Assembly: GCA_031272085.1 (NCBI GenBank)
Contig: JAISUN010000016.1
Span: forward strand, 1-48,965
Source: Dysgonamonadaceae bacterium
GTDB taxonomy: Bacteria; Bacteroidota; Bacteroidia; Bacteroidales; Azobacteroidaceae
Direction of reading: 5' to 3'
DNA: 48,965 nucleotides
Shown here piece by piece: positions 36,051 through 45,800 of the stretch. The stretch's first letter is position 1. Every line of letters begins with the position of its first letter. The notes under the pieces are model-generated. The model was not told the origin of the DNA, made no database searches, and saw nothing but the letters and a program-made list of their open reading frames with translations. Made by a program: the position numbers and the translations under genes.

Positions 36051-38521
36051 AGCGTTTATATATTTTCTTAATAATTTTCAATTTTCAATTCTTAATTTTC
36101 AATTCTTCGGCGCAAAGTTACACTCCCGAAACTCTGAAATCTTTGGCCGGAAAATTTGAACATCCGAGCGATGAATACCGCCCGCACGTCTGGTGGCACT
36201 GGCTGGGGAGCAATTTCTCGAAATCAGGCATCACAGCCGACCTCGAAGCGATGAAAGAGGCCGGAATAGGCGGAGCGACGATTTTCAACATCGCCTCGTC
36301 GGTACAGGAATCGCATTTCCCGATGGAAAACAATCCCTGGCCGGAACAGACTTTCCGTAGCGAGGCTTGGTGGGACGCTATCGAACACACGATGAAAGAA
36401 GCCCGCCGCCTCGGACTGAAAATAGGACTGCACGGAACTCCGGGCTACGCCACGACCGGTGGCCCATGGATTCCCGAAGAACGCGGAATGAAAGCCATAA
36501 TCAGCAGTAAAACCGAAGTCGAAGGCGGACGGCTGCTCCAAATCGCGCTTCCAAAGCCCGAAATGCCCGAATTTACAGGTTACGATAGCCTATATACTCC
36601 CGGCTACAAACCTTGGAAAGCCTCGTTTTACCGCGATATTTCGGTAATGGCCGTTCCCGACCGCGCAAATGTTTCGGTGAACGATGTCGTAGAACTGTCG
36701 GGAATGATGGACGCCGACGGCCGTTTAACATGGCAGGCTCCCGCCGGAAAATGGCTGATTTACCGCTACGGCTACGCTCCCACAATGGCGCATCCGCACC
36801 CGCTTCCCGACGATATTATCGGCAAAGCGCTGGAAGTAGATAAAATGAGCCGCGAAGATAATATTTATCATTGGCAACACTTGCTCGAACCGCTTAAACA
36901 GCACATCGGCGAGTATTTTGGCGATACTTTCGTCTATATTTGGGTGGACAGTTACGAATCGGGCTACCAGAATTGGACGCCGGCTTTCCGCGAAGATTTT
37001 ATCCGCCTGAAAGGTTACGACCCGCTGCCATGGATTGCATTTTACCAGTTTGAAAATAAAAAAGAACTCGAACACAAATTCAATGCTTGGACAAACGCCA
37101 ATTTCGAGAGCAAACTGCCTGAATTTAAGACTTTTCTGCAAGATTACGACGAGGTTGTGAACCGCCTTTTTATGGACAACGGCTTTGCCGTCGCCCGCGA
37201 AATGCTTCACGAGTACGGCCTGAAACTGTATTGGGAGCCGTATTGGGGACCGTTCAGCACCTATCAGGGAACAGTCCTTGCCGATATTCCGGTGGACGAA
37301 TTTTGGTCGTCGCAAGATACTGTTTACGTCAATTCGCAGATTATGCGGGCTGCCGTCGAATACGACAAGCGGATTATCGGAGCGGAAGCCTTTACCGGTG
37401 CGCCTTCCGTTAGCCGCTATACCGAAGACCCGGCTTTCCTGAAACACGTTGCCGACGGCGGATTTGCCAGCGGGAAAAACCTCTTTTTTCTTCATCACTG
37501 GGTACATCAGCCCTTCGACGAGCGCTACCAGCCCGGAATGGGAATGGGCTGGTGGGGTACGCATTTCAGCCGTTTTCAGACTTGGTTCGAGCCGGGGAAA
37601 GCGTTTTTCACCTACCTTGCCCGCTGTCAAATGTTGCTTCAACAGGGGACTTACATTCGCGAAAACGCCTATCTTACCCATCGCCGGACGCCCGAAGCCG
37701 ACATTTTTTTCGTGATAAATCCTGAAAACGGCGTGCAGAAAACTTACGCTTTTCCGGTGAAAGAGCGCGTTCCCGAACTTTGGGACGCTTACATTGGAAA
37801 AATCAGCGAGCCTACAAATTGGCGTCAGAAAGGCGATTCAACATACATTGACCTCAATCTCGAAAAAGATTGCTCAATGTTCGTCGTTTTTCCGTTCAAG
37901 AAAGGCGATTATCCGGTTTTGCCTGCATATCATGTTGTAAATCAGACAGTTCAAAATATTACCGGCCCTTGGAACGTAAGTTTTGAGCCGAAATTAGACA
38001 AGCCTTTCAGCCGCAAATTTACGCAACTGACCGATTGGAGCAAGAGTTCCGACCCGAAAATCAAATATTTTTCCGGCACCGCCAGATACGAAACCACACT
38101 TAATTCAAAATTCAAAATTCAAAATTCAAAATTATTTTTGGATTTTGGCGATTTACAAGACATTGCAGAACTCGAAATCAACGGCGAAAAAGTGGGCGTC
38201 CTCTGGGCGCCGCCGTATAAAATTGACGTAACTCGCTGGATTAAAGAGGGAAACAATAAACTCGTTATATACATAACGAACAACTGGGCAAACCGTCTTA
38301 TCGGCGACGAGCAGTATCCCGCCGATTTTGAGTGGGGAACTGACCGCGGCGAAGAGGGTAGGGCGATGAAGGCTTTTCCCGACTGGTTTTTGAAGAACCG
38401 GCCCCGTCCCGAAAAAGGGCGCAAAACCTTCAATGTCTGGTATTATTACCGCAAAAATTCGCCTTTGCAACCGGCCGGACTTTTTGGGCCGGTAAGGTTG
38501 ATAAAGGAAGAGATAAAATAA
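36047..38521 (+). CDS. GH106-like alpha-L-rhamnosidase family enzyme (copy 2)
   Basis: An 824-residue secreted protein. The ATG at 36047 overlaps the GH31 stop (ATGA) and gives the signal peptide MKRLYIFLIIFNFQFLIF. The family motifs are VWWHWLGSNFSKSGITADLE, GTPGYATTGGPW, and the two conserved glutamates E304 (WVDSYESGYQNWT) and E447 (GAEAFTGAPS). A galactose-binding-like domain closes the protein (GTARYETTL..., ELEINGEKVGVLWAPPYKID). It is shorter than copies 1 and 4. Both the signal peptide core and a loop of the C-terminal domain are encoded by 7-bp repeats. With no lipobox, it is probably periplasmic. Rhamnosidase activity is the best guess for the family, not proven for this branch. Confidence 0.8.
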   Translation: MKRLYIFLIIFNFQFLIFNSSAQSYTPETLKSLAGKFEHPSDEYRPHVWWHWLGSNFSKSGITADLEAMKEAGIGGATIFNIASSVQESHFPMENNPWPEQTFRSEAWWDAIEHTMKEARRLGLKIGLHGTPGYATTGGPWIPEERGMKAIISSKTEVEGGRLLQIALPKPEMPEFTGYDSLYTPGYKPWKASFYRDISVMAVPDRANVSVNDVVELSGMMDADGRLTWQAPAGKWLIYRYGYAPTMAHPHPLPDDIIGKALEVDKMSREDNIYHWQHLLEPLKQHIGEYFGDTFVYIWVDSYESGYQNWTPAFREDFIRLKGYDPLPWIAFYQFENKKELEHKFNAWTNANFESKLPEFKTFLQDYDEVVNRLFMDNGFAVAREMLHEYGLKLYWEPYWGPFSTYQGTVLADIPVDEFWSSQDTVYVNSQIMRAAVEYDKRIIGAEAFTGAPSVSRYTEDPAFLKHVADGGFASGKNLFFLHHWVHQPFDERYQPGMGMGWWGTHFSRFQTWFEPGKAFFTYLARCQMLLQQGTYIRENAYLTHRRTPEADIFFVINPENGVQKTYAFPVKERVPELWDAYIGKISEPTNWRQKGDSTYIDLNLEKDCSMFVVFPFKKGDYPVLPAYHVVNQTVQNITGPWNVSFEPKLDKPFSRKFTQLTDWSKSSDPKIKYFSGTARYETTLNSKFKIQNSKLFLDFGDLQDIAELEINGEKVGVLWAPPYKIDVTRWIKEGNNKLVIYITNNWANRLIGDEQYPADFEWGTDRGEEGRAMKAFPDWFLKNRPRPEKGRKTFNVWYYYRKNSPLQPAGLFGPVRLIKEEIK
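36073..36107 (+). repeat. Five 7-bp units encoding the signal-peptide core of GH106 copy 2
   Basis: AATTTTC, AATTTTC, AATTCTT, AATTTTC and AATTCTT are contiguous and translated as FNFQFLIFNSS within the signal peptide. Unit gain or loss would shift the frame 9 codons after the start, except in steps of three. Confidence 0.7.
38102..38133 (+). repeat. Four perfect 7-bp units inside GH106 copy 2
   Basis: AATTCAA is repeated four times without a mismatch and followed by AATT. It is translated as NSKFKIQNSKL in a loop of the C-terminal galactose-binding-like domain. The paralogue downstream carries a related array at the same protein position. Confidence 0.8.
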
Positions 38522-38535
38522 TCTAATCTAATTAT

Positions 38536-40944
38536 ATGAAAATCAAATTTTTATTAATAATAAACTGCATGTTTTTTGTTGCCGCATTCTTGCAGGCGCA
38601 GCAGCAAATCGGCTCGCGTGCCGAAACCTTGGAATCGCTTGCAGCGCAGTTTATCGGGCAGCCTGCCGACGCTTACAAACCGGGCGTTTTCTGGCACTGG
38701 CTCGGCACGATGTACAACCGCGAGGGCATTACAAAAGACCTCGAAGCGATGAAAGCCGTCGGCCTGAACAGCGCATTTATCTTTAACGCTCCGCTCTGGC
38801 TCGACCACCAAAAAACGCCTTATCCGCAAAATACCTACCGCAGCGATGCCTACTGGGACGCGCTCGAATTTGCGTTTGCCGAAGCCCAACGCCTCAAAAT
38901 GGAAATCGGCCTGCACAACTGCCCCGGCTGGTCAACCACCGGCGGCCCCTGGATAAATCCCGATACCGACGGAATGAAAGCGGCAACGTTCAGTACAATA
39001 AAAGTTTCCGGCGGAAAAAAAATAAACCTCGAATTGCCTCTGCCGAAAGGCGATTTTTACAAGGATGTCGCTGTTTTTGCGACCAATTCCGACAAAACAA
39101 CAGATGTAACAAAATATTTTTCAAACGGCCTCTTATCATGGGAGGCTCCGCAGGGCGAATGGACGATTTACCGTTTCGGATATTTCAGCACGATGCAAAA
39201 CACGCATCCAACCCCCGAAGAGGTGCAAAAAACCTCGTTTGAGACCGATAAAATGAGCGTCGAAGCGACCGTAAAACATTGGAATAATATGCTGAACCCG
39301 CTCACAGAGCGTTTTAAGCAATACATAGGCAACACGTTTAATTATATCTGGATAGACAGTTACGAGGCCTGGGGGCAAAGTTGGACGCCCGATTTCCGCG
39401 AAAAATTTATCGAGATAAAGGGTTACGACCCTGTCCCTCAAATCGTTATGGCTTACCAGCGCGGCGACAGCATTTTAGACGATGGAACAAAAGGACTGAA
39501 AATCGACGCAAAAAACTTTCATCCGGAATCGCAGGCATTTCTTGCTGATTACAAGGATGTTGCGAACCGTTTGTTTCAGGATTGCTGGCGTTTGGGAGCC
39601 GAAATGGTGCGTAAAGCCGGTTTTAAACTCGTTTGGGAGCCTTACGGCAGCATTATCGACGCGCCTTTCGATATGAAAGAGGCAGAAAGTATTCCCGATA
39701 TTCCGACTACGGAATTTTGGCTGCACAGCCGCGAACCCTCCGGCGAAGGCGATTTTGCGCCGGCCGCGGCGCGTTACAACAAGCGCGTAGTGGCAGCCGA
39801 GGCCTTTACGGGAATGGAATCGACCTCGTGGTTCAACGAAACGCCCGCTATGCTAAAACGCCCTGCTGATATGGCTTTTTCTTACGGCGTCAATATGTTT
39901 GTGCTGCACTCGTGGGCGCTCAATCCGCTGCCTGATAAATATCGGCCGGGCTGGGCTTTTGCGCATTATGGTACGCATTTCGGGCGCAGTCAGACTTGGC
40001 ACGAGGCTTCCAAGGCGGTTTTCAACTATTTTTCGCGCTGCCAGATGATTTTGCAGCAGGGAACTTTCGTCGACAGGACAGAAAATGTGTTGCACCGCTC
40101 AACTCCCGACGCCGAAATATTTTTTATCCGCAATGCCGGCAAAACCGCTGTCGATAAAGATTTTGAATTTCCGACAGTCAATGGCAGAACGCCCGAAATT
40201 TGGAACGCCTATCTTGGAAAAATATCGCAGGCGGATTTCCGAAACGCCGGAAATTCAACTTTCGTGAAAATTCATTTGGAAAAAGACGAATCTGTTTTTG
40301 TCATTTTCCCCTCAAAACCGACTGCCGGAGCGGAAAAAATCCAAGCCCTGCAAACCGAAAAATCCGTAGAAATTACAGGCAATTGGAAAGTAACATTCAT
40401 CCCAAAAACCGGCGAAAAACCATTCAATACAACCTTTAAAACATTGACCGATTGGAGCAAAAATGCCGACCCGAAAATCAAATATTTCTCAGGCACAGCC
40501 GTTTACGAAACAGCGTTTAATTCTCAATTCTCAATTTTCAATTCTCAATTATTTTTGTATTTGGGCGATGTTCGCGGCCTTGCCGAAGTGGAAATCAACG
40601 GCCAAAAGGTTGCGACGCTGTGGGTTGCGCCTTTCAAAGCCGATATTTCAAAGTATTTGAAAAAGGGAAATAATGTCATAAAAATCAGTGTAACAAACAC
40701 TTGGCAAAATGCGATGATTGGCGACGAACAATATCCCCGCGATTTTGAATGGGCTATCCGCGACTGGAACGGCTTGCCGGCAATGATTGCGCTGCCCGAC
40801 TGGGTTTTGAACGACAAACAACGTCCCGAACCGCGCCGCAAAACTTTTATTCCCTGGTTTTATTACGACAAGGATTCGCCGCTCGAACCTTCGGGATTGA
40901 TGGGGCCTGTATTAATTAACAGATGTTTAACAGTGCAAAATTAA
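38536..40944 (+). CDS. GH106-like alpha-L-rhamnosidase family enzyme (copy 3)
   Basis: An 802-residue secreted protein with a signal peptide ending near FLQAQ. It is the closest relative of the preceding gene in layout and length. Family motifs: VFWHWLGTMYNREGITKDLE, HNCPGWSTTGGPW, E277 in WIDSYEAWGQSWT and E422 in AAEAFTGMES, the presumed catalytic pair. The C-terminal galactose-binding-like domain reads GTAVYETAF, VEINGQKVATLWVAPFKAD and GDEQYPRDFEW. It starts 14 nt after copy 2, so the pair may come from a local duplication that has since diverged. The hydrophobic loop NSQFSIFNSQL is encoded by a 7-bp array. Substrate linkage unknown. Confidence 0.8.
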   Translation: MKIKFLLIINCMFFVAAFLQAQQQIGSRAETLESLAAQFIGQPADAYKPGVFWHWLGTMYNREGITKDLEAMKAVGLNSAFIFNAPLWLDHQKTPYPQNTYRSDAYWDALEFAFAEAQRLKMEIGLHNCPGWSTTGGPWINPDTDGMKAATFSTIKVSGGKKINLELPLPKGDFYKDVAVFATNSDKTTDVTKYFSNGLLSWEAPQGEWTIYRFGYFSTMQNTHPTPEEVQKTSFETDKMSVEATVKHWNNMLNPLTERFKQYIGNTFNYIWIDSYEAWGQSWTPDFREKFIEIKGYDPVPQIVMAYQRGDSILDDGTKGLKIDAKNFHPESQAFLADYKDVANRLFQDCWRLGAEMVRKAGFKLVWEPYGSIIDAPFDMKEAESIPDIPTTEFWLHSREPSGEGDFAPAAARYNKRVVAAEAFTGMESTSWFNETPAMLKRPADMAFSYGVNMFVLHSWALNPLPDKYRPGWAFAHYGTHFGRSQTWHEASKAVFNYFSRCQMILQQGTFVDRTENVLHRSTPDAEIFFIRNAGKTAVDKDFEFPTVNGRTPEIWNAYLGKISQADFRNAGNSTFVKIHLEKDESVFVIFPSKPTAGAEKIQALQTEKSVEITGNWKVTFIPKTGEKPFNTTFKTLTDWSKNADPKIKYFSGTAVYETAFNSQFSIFNSQLFLYLGDVRGLAEVEINGQKVATLWVAPFKADISKYLKKGNNVIKISVTNTWQNAMIGDEQYPRDFEWAIRDWNGLPAMIALPDWVLNDKQRPEPRRKTFIPWFYYDKDSPLEPSGLMGPVLINRCLTVQN
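40519..40550 (+). repeat. Four 7-bp units inside GH106 copy 3
   Basis: AATTCTC, AATTCTC, AATTTTC and AATTCTC followed by AATT encode NSQFSIFNSQL. Unit number (four plus AATT) and protein position match the array in copy 2, but the last three bases of each unit differ. Confidence 0.75.
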
Positions 40945-40953
40945 GTCAGTAAT

Positions 40954-42777
40954 ATGAAGAAAAATTTGTTTATTTATGTTTTCATTGCGGTTGCAACAAG
41001 CGTGAATGCACAGTGGAAGCCCGCAGGGGACAAAATTAAAACCCAATGGGCTGAAAAGGTAAATCCCCAAAATGTTTTGCCGGAATATCCGCGTCCTATA
41101 TTGGAACGTCCTGAATGGATGAACCTCAACGGGCTGTGGAATTTTGCCGTAACTTCGCTGCAAGATGCAAAACCTGCAACTTACGAAGGCCGAATATTGG
41201 TGCCTTTTGCCGTAGAATCAAGCCTTTCCGGCGTGCAACAGGCTGTGAGCGATAAGCAACAAATGTGGTACAACCGTACATTTACTATTCCGAAACAATG
41301 GAAAAATAAACGGATATTGTTGCATTTCGGCGCGGTAGATTGGAAAACGGAAGTGTTTGTAAATGATGTACTTATAGGAAGCCATACGGGAGGTTATGCC
41401 CCGTTTAGTTTCGATATTACCCCATTTCTTGTGCCGGGTGAAAAACAGGAACTGACCGTAAAAGTGTGGGACCCTACCGATAAATATTTTCAGCCTCACG
41501 GAAAACAGGTTAGCGCCCCCGCCAATATTGTTTATACGGCCGTATCGGGGATATGGCAAACCGTATGGCTGGAGCCGGTGGCGGAAAAACACATTTCTTC
41601 TTTGAAGATTCTTCCTGATATAGACAAAAGCATAGTTTTGGTAAACGTGAAGGCCTGCAATGCCTCGCAGGGGGATTATGCGGAGATTAAAATACTGAAA
41701 GAAGGCAAATTAGTGTCCGTAAAAAAAGCGGCGCTGAGCGATAATGCCATTGAAATACCTGTTCCCGATGCACAATTATGGTCGCCGGATTCGCCTTTCC
41801 TCTATGATATCGAAATTTCGCTATTCAGCAAAGGCGTGCAGACCGATAAGGTGAAAAGTTATTGCGGAATGCGCAAAATTTCGATAGCCCGCGATAACAA
41901 GGGAGTTTTGCGTTTGCAACTGAATAACAAAAATCTTTTTAATTTAGGAGTATTGGACCAGGGTTGGTATCCCGACGGCTTATACACAGCCGCTACCGAT
42001 GAAGCCTTGGTTTCCGATATATTAATGCTTAAAAATCTGGGATTCAATATGATACGTAAACACGTCAAAGTGGAACCCGCACGCTGGTACACGCATTGCG
42101 ACAGATTGGGGATTCTGGTGTGGCAGGATATGCCGAGCGGCGATAACAACTGGGGCTACAACGGCATAAACTATATGCGCGACTATTTGGATGATGAAGT
42201 GCCGAAAAAAAATGAAAAAGCTCGCGACAATTATCGAAAAGAATGGAAAGAAATCATCGATAATCTGTATTCGTATCCCAGTATCGTGATGTGGATTCCG
42301 TTTAACGAGGGCTGGGGGCAGTTTGATACTGCTGATATAGCCGAATGGACTAAATCGTATGACCCTTCGCGGATATTGAATCCCGCTTCCGGAGGAAATT
42401 TTTACCATACAGGGGATGTGCTTGATTTGCATAATTACCCTGAACCGAAAATGTTTCTGTATGACGCCGCAAGAGTCAATGTATTAGGGGAATACGGGGG
42501 TATAGGGTACGCCGTAAATAATCATTTGTGGTCGCCTGACGATAATTTCGGCTACGAATCTTTGCTTAAAAGCCCGAAAGAAGTAACGGACAAATATATA
42601 AGGCTGCTCAATATATTAAAATCCTTGGATAAATTTTCCGGCTCTGTTTACACACAGGTATCCGATGTGGAACACGAAGTGAACGGATTAGTAACATACG
42701 ACAGAAAAGTAATCAAGATTGACGAAGTGGCTGTCAGAAAGGCTAATCAGGATATAATACGGCAATTTTCAGAATAA
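40954..42777 (+). CDS. GH2 beta-glycosidase
   Basis: A 607-residue secreted GH2 enzyme (signal peptide ending near VNAQ). Order of parts: sugar-binding beta-sandwich (about 40-210; LNGLWNFAVTS, VWDPTDKYFQPHGKQ), an immunoglobulin-like domain (about 212-310), and a TIM barrel with acid/base E452 in WIPFNEGWGQF and nucleophile E513 in VLGEYGGIGY. It is short for the family and lacks the extra C-terminal domains of LacZ-type enzymes. GH2 enzymes are retaining and act on beta-galactosides, beta-glucuronides, beta-mannosides or arabinopyranosides; motifs here do not decide between them. Codon choice differs by eye from its neighbours: more GGG for glycine and GAT for aspartate. The gene sits 9 nt after copy 3 and 24 nt before copy 4 of GH106. 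Confidence 0.87.
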   Translation: MKKNLFIYVFIAVATSVNAQWKPAGDKIKTQWAEKVNPQNVLPEYPRPILERPEWMNLNGLWNFAVTSLQDAKPATYEGRILVPFAVESSLSGVQQAVSDKQQMWYNRTFTIPKQWKNKRILLHFGAVDWKTEVFVNDVLIGSHTGGYAPFSFDITPFLVPGEKQELTVKVWDPTDKYFQPHGKQVSAPANIVYTAVSGIWQTVWLEPVAEKHISSLKILPDIDKSIVLVNVKACNASQGDYAEIKILKEGKLVSVKKAALSDNAIEIPVPDAQLWSPDSPFLYDIEISLFSKGVQTDKVKSYCGMRKISIARDNKGVLRLQLNNKNLFNLGVLDQGWYPDGLYTAATDEALVSDILMLKNLGFNMIRKHVKVEPARWYTHCDRLGILVWQDMPSGDNNWGYNGINYMRDYLDDEVPKKNEKARDNYRKEWKEIIDNLYSYPSIVMWIPFNEGWGQFDTADIAEWTKSYDPSRILNPASGGNFYHTGDVLDLHNYPEPKMFLYDAARVNVLGEYGGIGYAVNNHLWSPDDNFGYESLLKSPKEVTDKYIRLLNILKSLDKFSGSVYTQVSDVEHEVNGLVTYDRKVIKIDEVAVRKANQDIIRQFSE

Positions 42778-42801
42778 AAACAGTCATAATAACAGCGTAA
42801 T

Positions 42802-45800
42802 ATGAAGTATTTGTATCAAATTTTTGCTTTAATCATTCTTTCGTTGGTTGCTTGCCATACGGACAAACAGAATATGCTTGAAACCGGTTTTGAGAATCCG
42901 CCTGATTCAATCAGGGTGGGCTGCTACTGGTACTGGATTGACAAAACCATTACAAAAGAGGGAGTTATAGCCGATTTGCAGGCAATGAAACAGGCCGGCA
43001 TTACCCGCGCTTTCATCGGGATGACCGGCGGCGGCGAAAATCTTGAATTTATGTCCGACGAATGGTGGAATTTGATTCACGCCACGCTGAAAACCGCTTC
43101 AGAACTCGATATTGAGATAGGAATGTTCAACTGTCCGGGGTGGAGTCAGTCGGGCGGCCCATGGATAAAATCCAATCAGGCGATGCGTTATTTGGCCGCT
43201 GTGGAAAAGCGAATCACAGGCCCGGCGCACTTTTCCGAAAAAATTCCGATTACTCAAAAAGATATTCCGAGTATAGAAGGACTGGATTGGAGCAACGAAT
43301 CATACCAGTCGAAACCCGAAGATTTTCAGGATGTTAAAGTTCTGGCTTTCCCTATCGACGGCGCGGTTTTGCAAAATCTTTTTAAAACAAAAAATGCAGA
43401 AGTAATTGTGTCGAAAAATATACAAGTGAGCGTAAAAAATTCGGAAATCCGGTATCAACTGCCTGAAAATAAGGAATCAAGCATTACCTTGAAACTCCCA
43501 TCGGAGCAGCCTGCCCAAAGCCTGAAAATCTTTGTTTCGGGCAAAATAAAAACAGATGTTGAATTGCAAGCGCTTAAAAATGAACAGTTTATAACCATTG
43601 ACACTTTTACGCTCGACCACAGCGTTGACGGTTTGGTGCGCGGTTTTATTCCAAATTCGCCGGTTGTTGCCGCATTTCCTGAAACAGTTTCACGAGAATT
43701 TCGCCTCGTTTTTCGCAATGCGGAAGAAAAAGGTTTCCTGACCGGCTTTTCGCTTATGCAAATGCCTGTGGTTGAACGTTATCCCGAAAAAACTATGGCA
43801 AAAATGTTCAACAGTTTCGCCCCGCCATGGGACGCTTATATGTGGAGTTTTCAAACTGCCGATACAACGTATTCTGTTAATACAAAGGATGTTATAGATA
43901 TTAGCGATAAACTCGCAAGCGACGGAACTTTAACTTGGGACGTTCCGCCCGGCGAGTGGGTTGTCCTTCGTACCGGAATGTTGCCGACCGGCCTGCAAAA
44001 TTCCCCTTCGCCGGTGGGCGCAATGGGGCTTGAAGTGGATAAAATGAGCGGACAACTTGCTGAATATCACTTCGATTCGTATATCGGAAAAATTCTTGAA
44101 CGCATTCCGCCGGAAGACCGCCGGACTTTCCGCGTCGTGGTGCTTGACAGTTACGAAAAAGGCGGGCAAAATTTTACCGACAATTTTATCGAAATTTTTA
44201 AACAGACTTACGGTTACGACCCAACTGTCTGGTTGCCATCGTATTATGGCTATCCTGTCGGCAGCCCCGCGCTCTCGAACCGCTTTCTTTGGGATATACG
44301 CCGGATGCTTGCCGACCGTATGGCTCACGAATATATCGGCACAATCCGCCGAAAATCAAACGAAAACGGCCTCGTAACCTGGCTCGAAAACTACGGGACA
44401 TGGGGTTTTGCAGGCGAATTTTTGAATTACGGCGGTCAGTCGGACGAGGTTGGAGGCGAGTTCTGGCTGGGAAATTATCTTGGCGAGGTTGAAATACGCT
44501 GCGCCGCTTCCTGCGCCCACACTTACGGCAAGCAAGTCGTTTGGGCTGAATCGTTTACAGGCTCCGGCCCGCACTATACGGTTTATCCCGCCGAAATCAA
44601 ACAAAAAGGCGATTGGGCTATGGCACAGGGAGTTAACGGCTTTATGCTGCACGTAAATATTCAACAGCAGGCCGACAGCGTTTTCCCCGGCGTCGATGCC
44701 TGGTATAATGTGGAATTTAACCGCAAAAATACATGGTTTTCGCAACTCGATTTGTTCACAACTTACCTTCGCCGTTGCAGTTATATGCTTCGTCAAGGCC
44801 GGAATGTGGCTGATATTGCCTATTATATAGGCGAAGATGCTCCGAAAATGGACGGAATAACAGAGCCGAAACCTTTGGAAGGCTACCGTTATGATTTTAT
44901 AAATGCCGAAGTATTAATGAATTACGCCAAAGTCAAGAATGGAAAACTGACCTTGCCGAGCGGAAATCAATACAGAGTTTTAGTTTTGCCGCCGCAATCG
45001 ACAATGCGTCCTCAAATTTTGGAAAAAATTGTGCAACTTGCTGAAAATGGCTTGATTGTGATAGGAACGCCGCCCGAATTTTCGCCGAGTTTGCAGGATT
45101 ATCCCGATGCGGACAAAAAAGTCAAGGAACTTGCGGTGCGGTTGAGCAAGAAAATTTATTACAAAGTTGCGATGGATTCTGTGTTTCACAAATTGCGGCT
45201 TTATCCCGATTTTTATTCATATTCCATTACTCCGGTTCTTTTTACCCACAGGAAAACTGCCGATGCCGACATATATTTCCTTACAAATCAGAGCGATAAG
45301 AAATCTGATTTTCAGGCGCAATTCCGCGTTTCCGGCCTTCAACCCGAACTCTGGAATCCTGTAAGCGGCGAAATCCGCGATTTGCCTGTTTATGCCAATT
45401 TCCGCCACAGTACTACTGTTCCGCTGTCGCTTGAACCTTCGGAAAGCGTCTTTATCGTTTTTCGTAAAAAAGGCATGAATCCAAATCAAAAATGGGCAAA
45501 AGATTTTTTGCCTTCGATAAAAGAAAATTTTCCTGATTATCAAACAGTTAAGGAAATTAATGCTCCATGGACAGTACATTTTCAGTCAGACCCGATTCAT
45601 CGCGGCCCATCGAAAGCCGTCGTTTTCGATACCTTGCAGGACTGGTCGAAAAGCGCTGTTCAGGGAATCAAATATTATTCAGGTACAGCGGTTTATGATA
45701 ATATTTTTAAACTCGAAGGAGCGGATAAATATAAAAAACTTCAACTTGAATTTGACGGCATTGGCGTAATGGCCAAAGTGAAAATCAACGGCCAATATGC

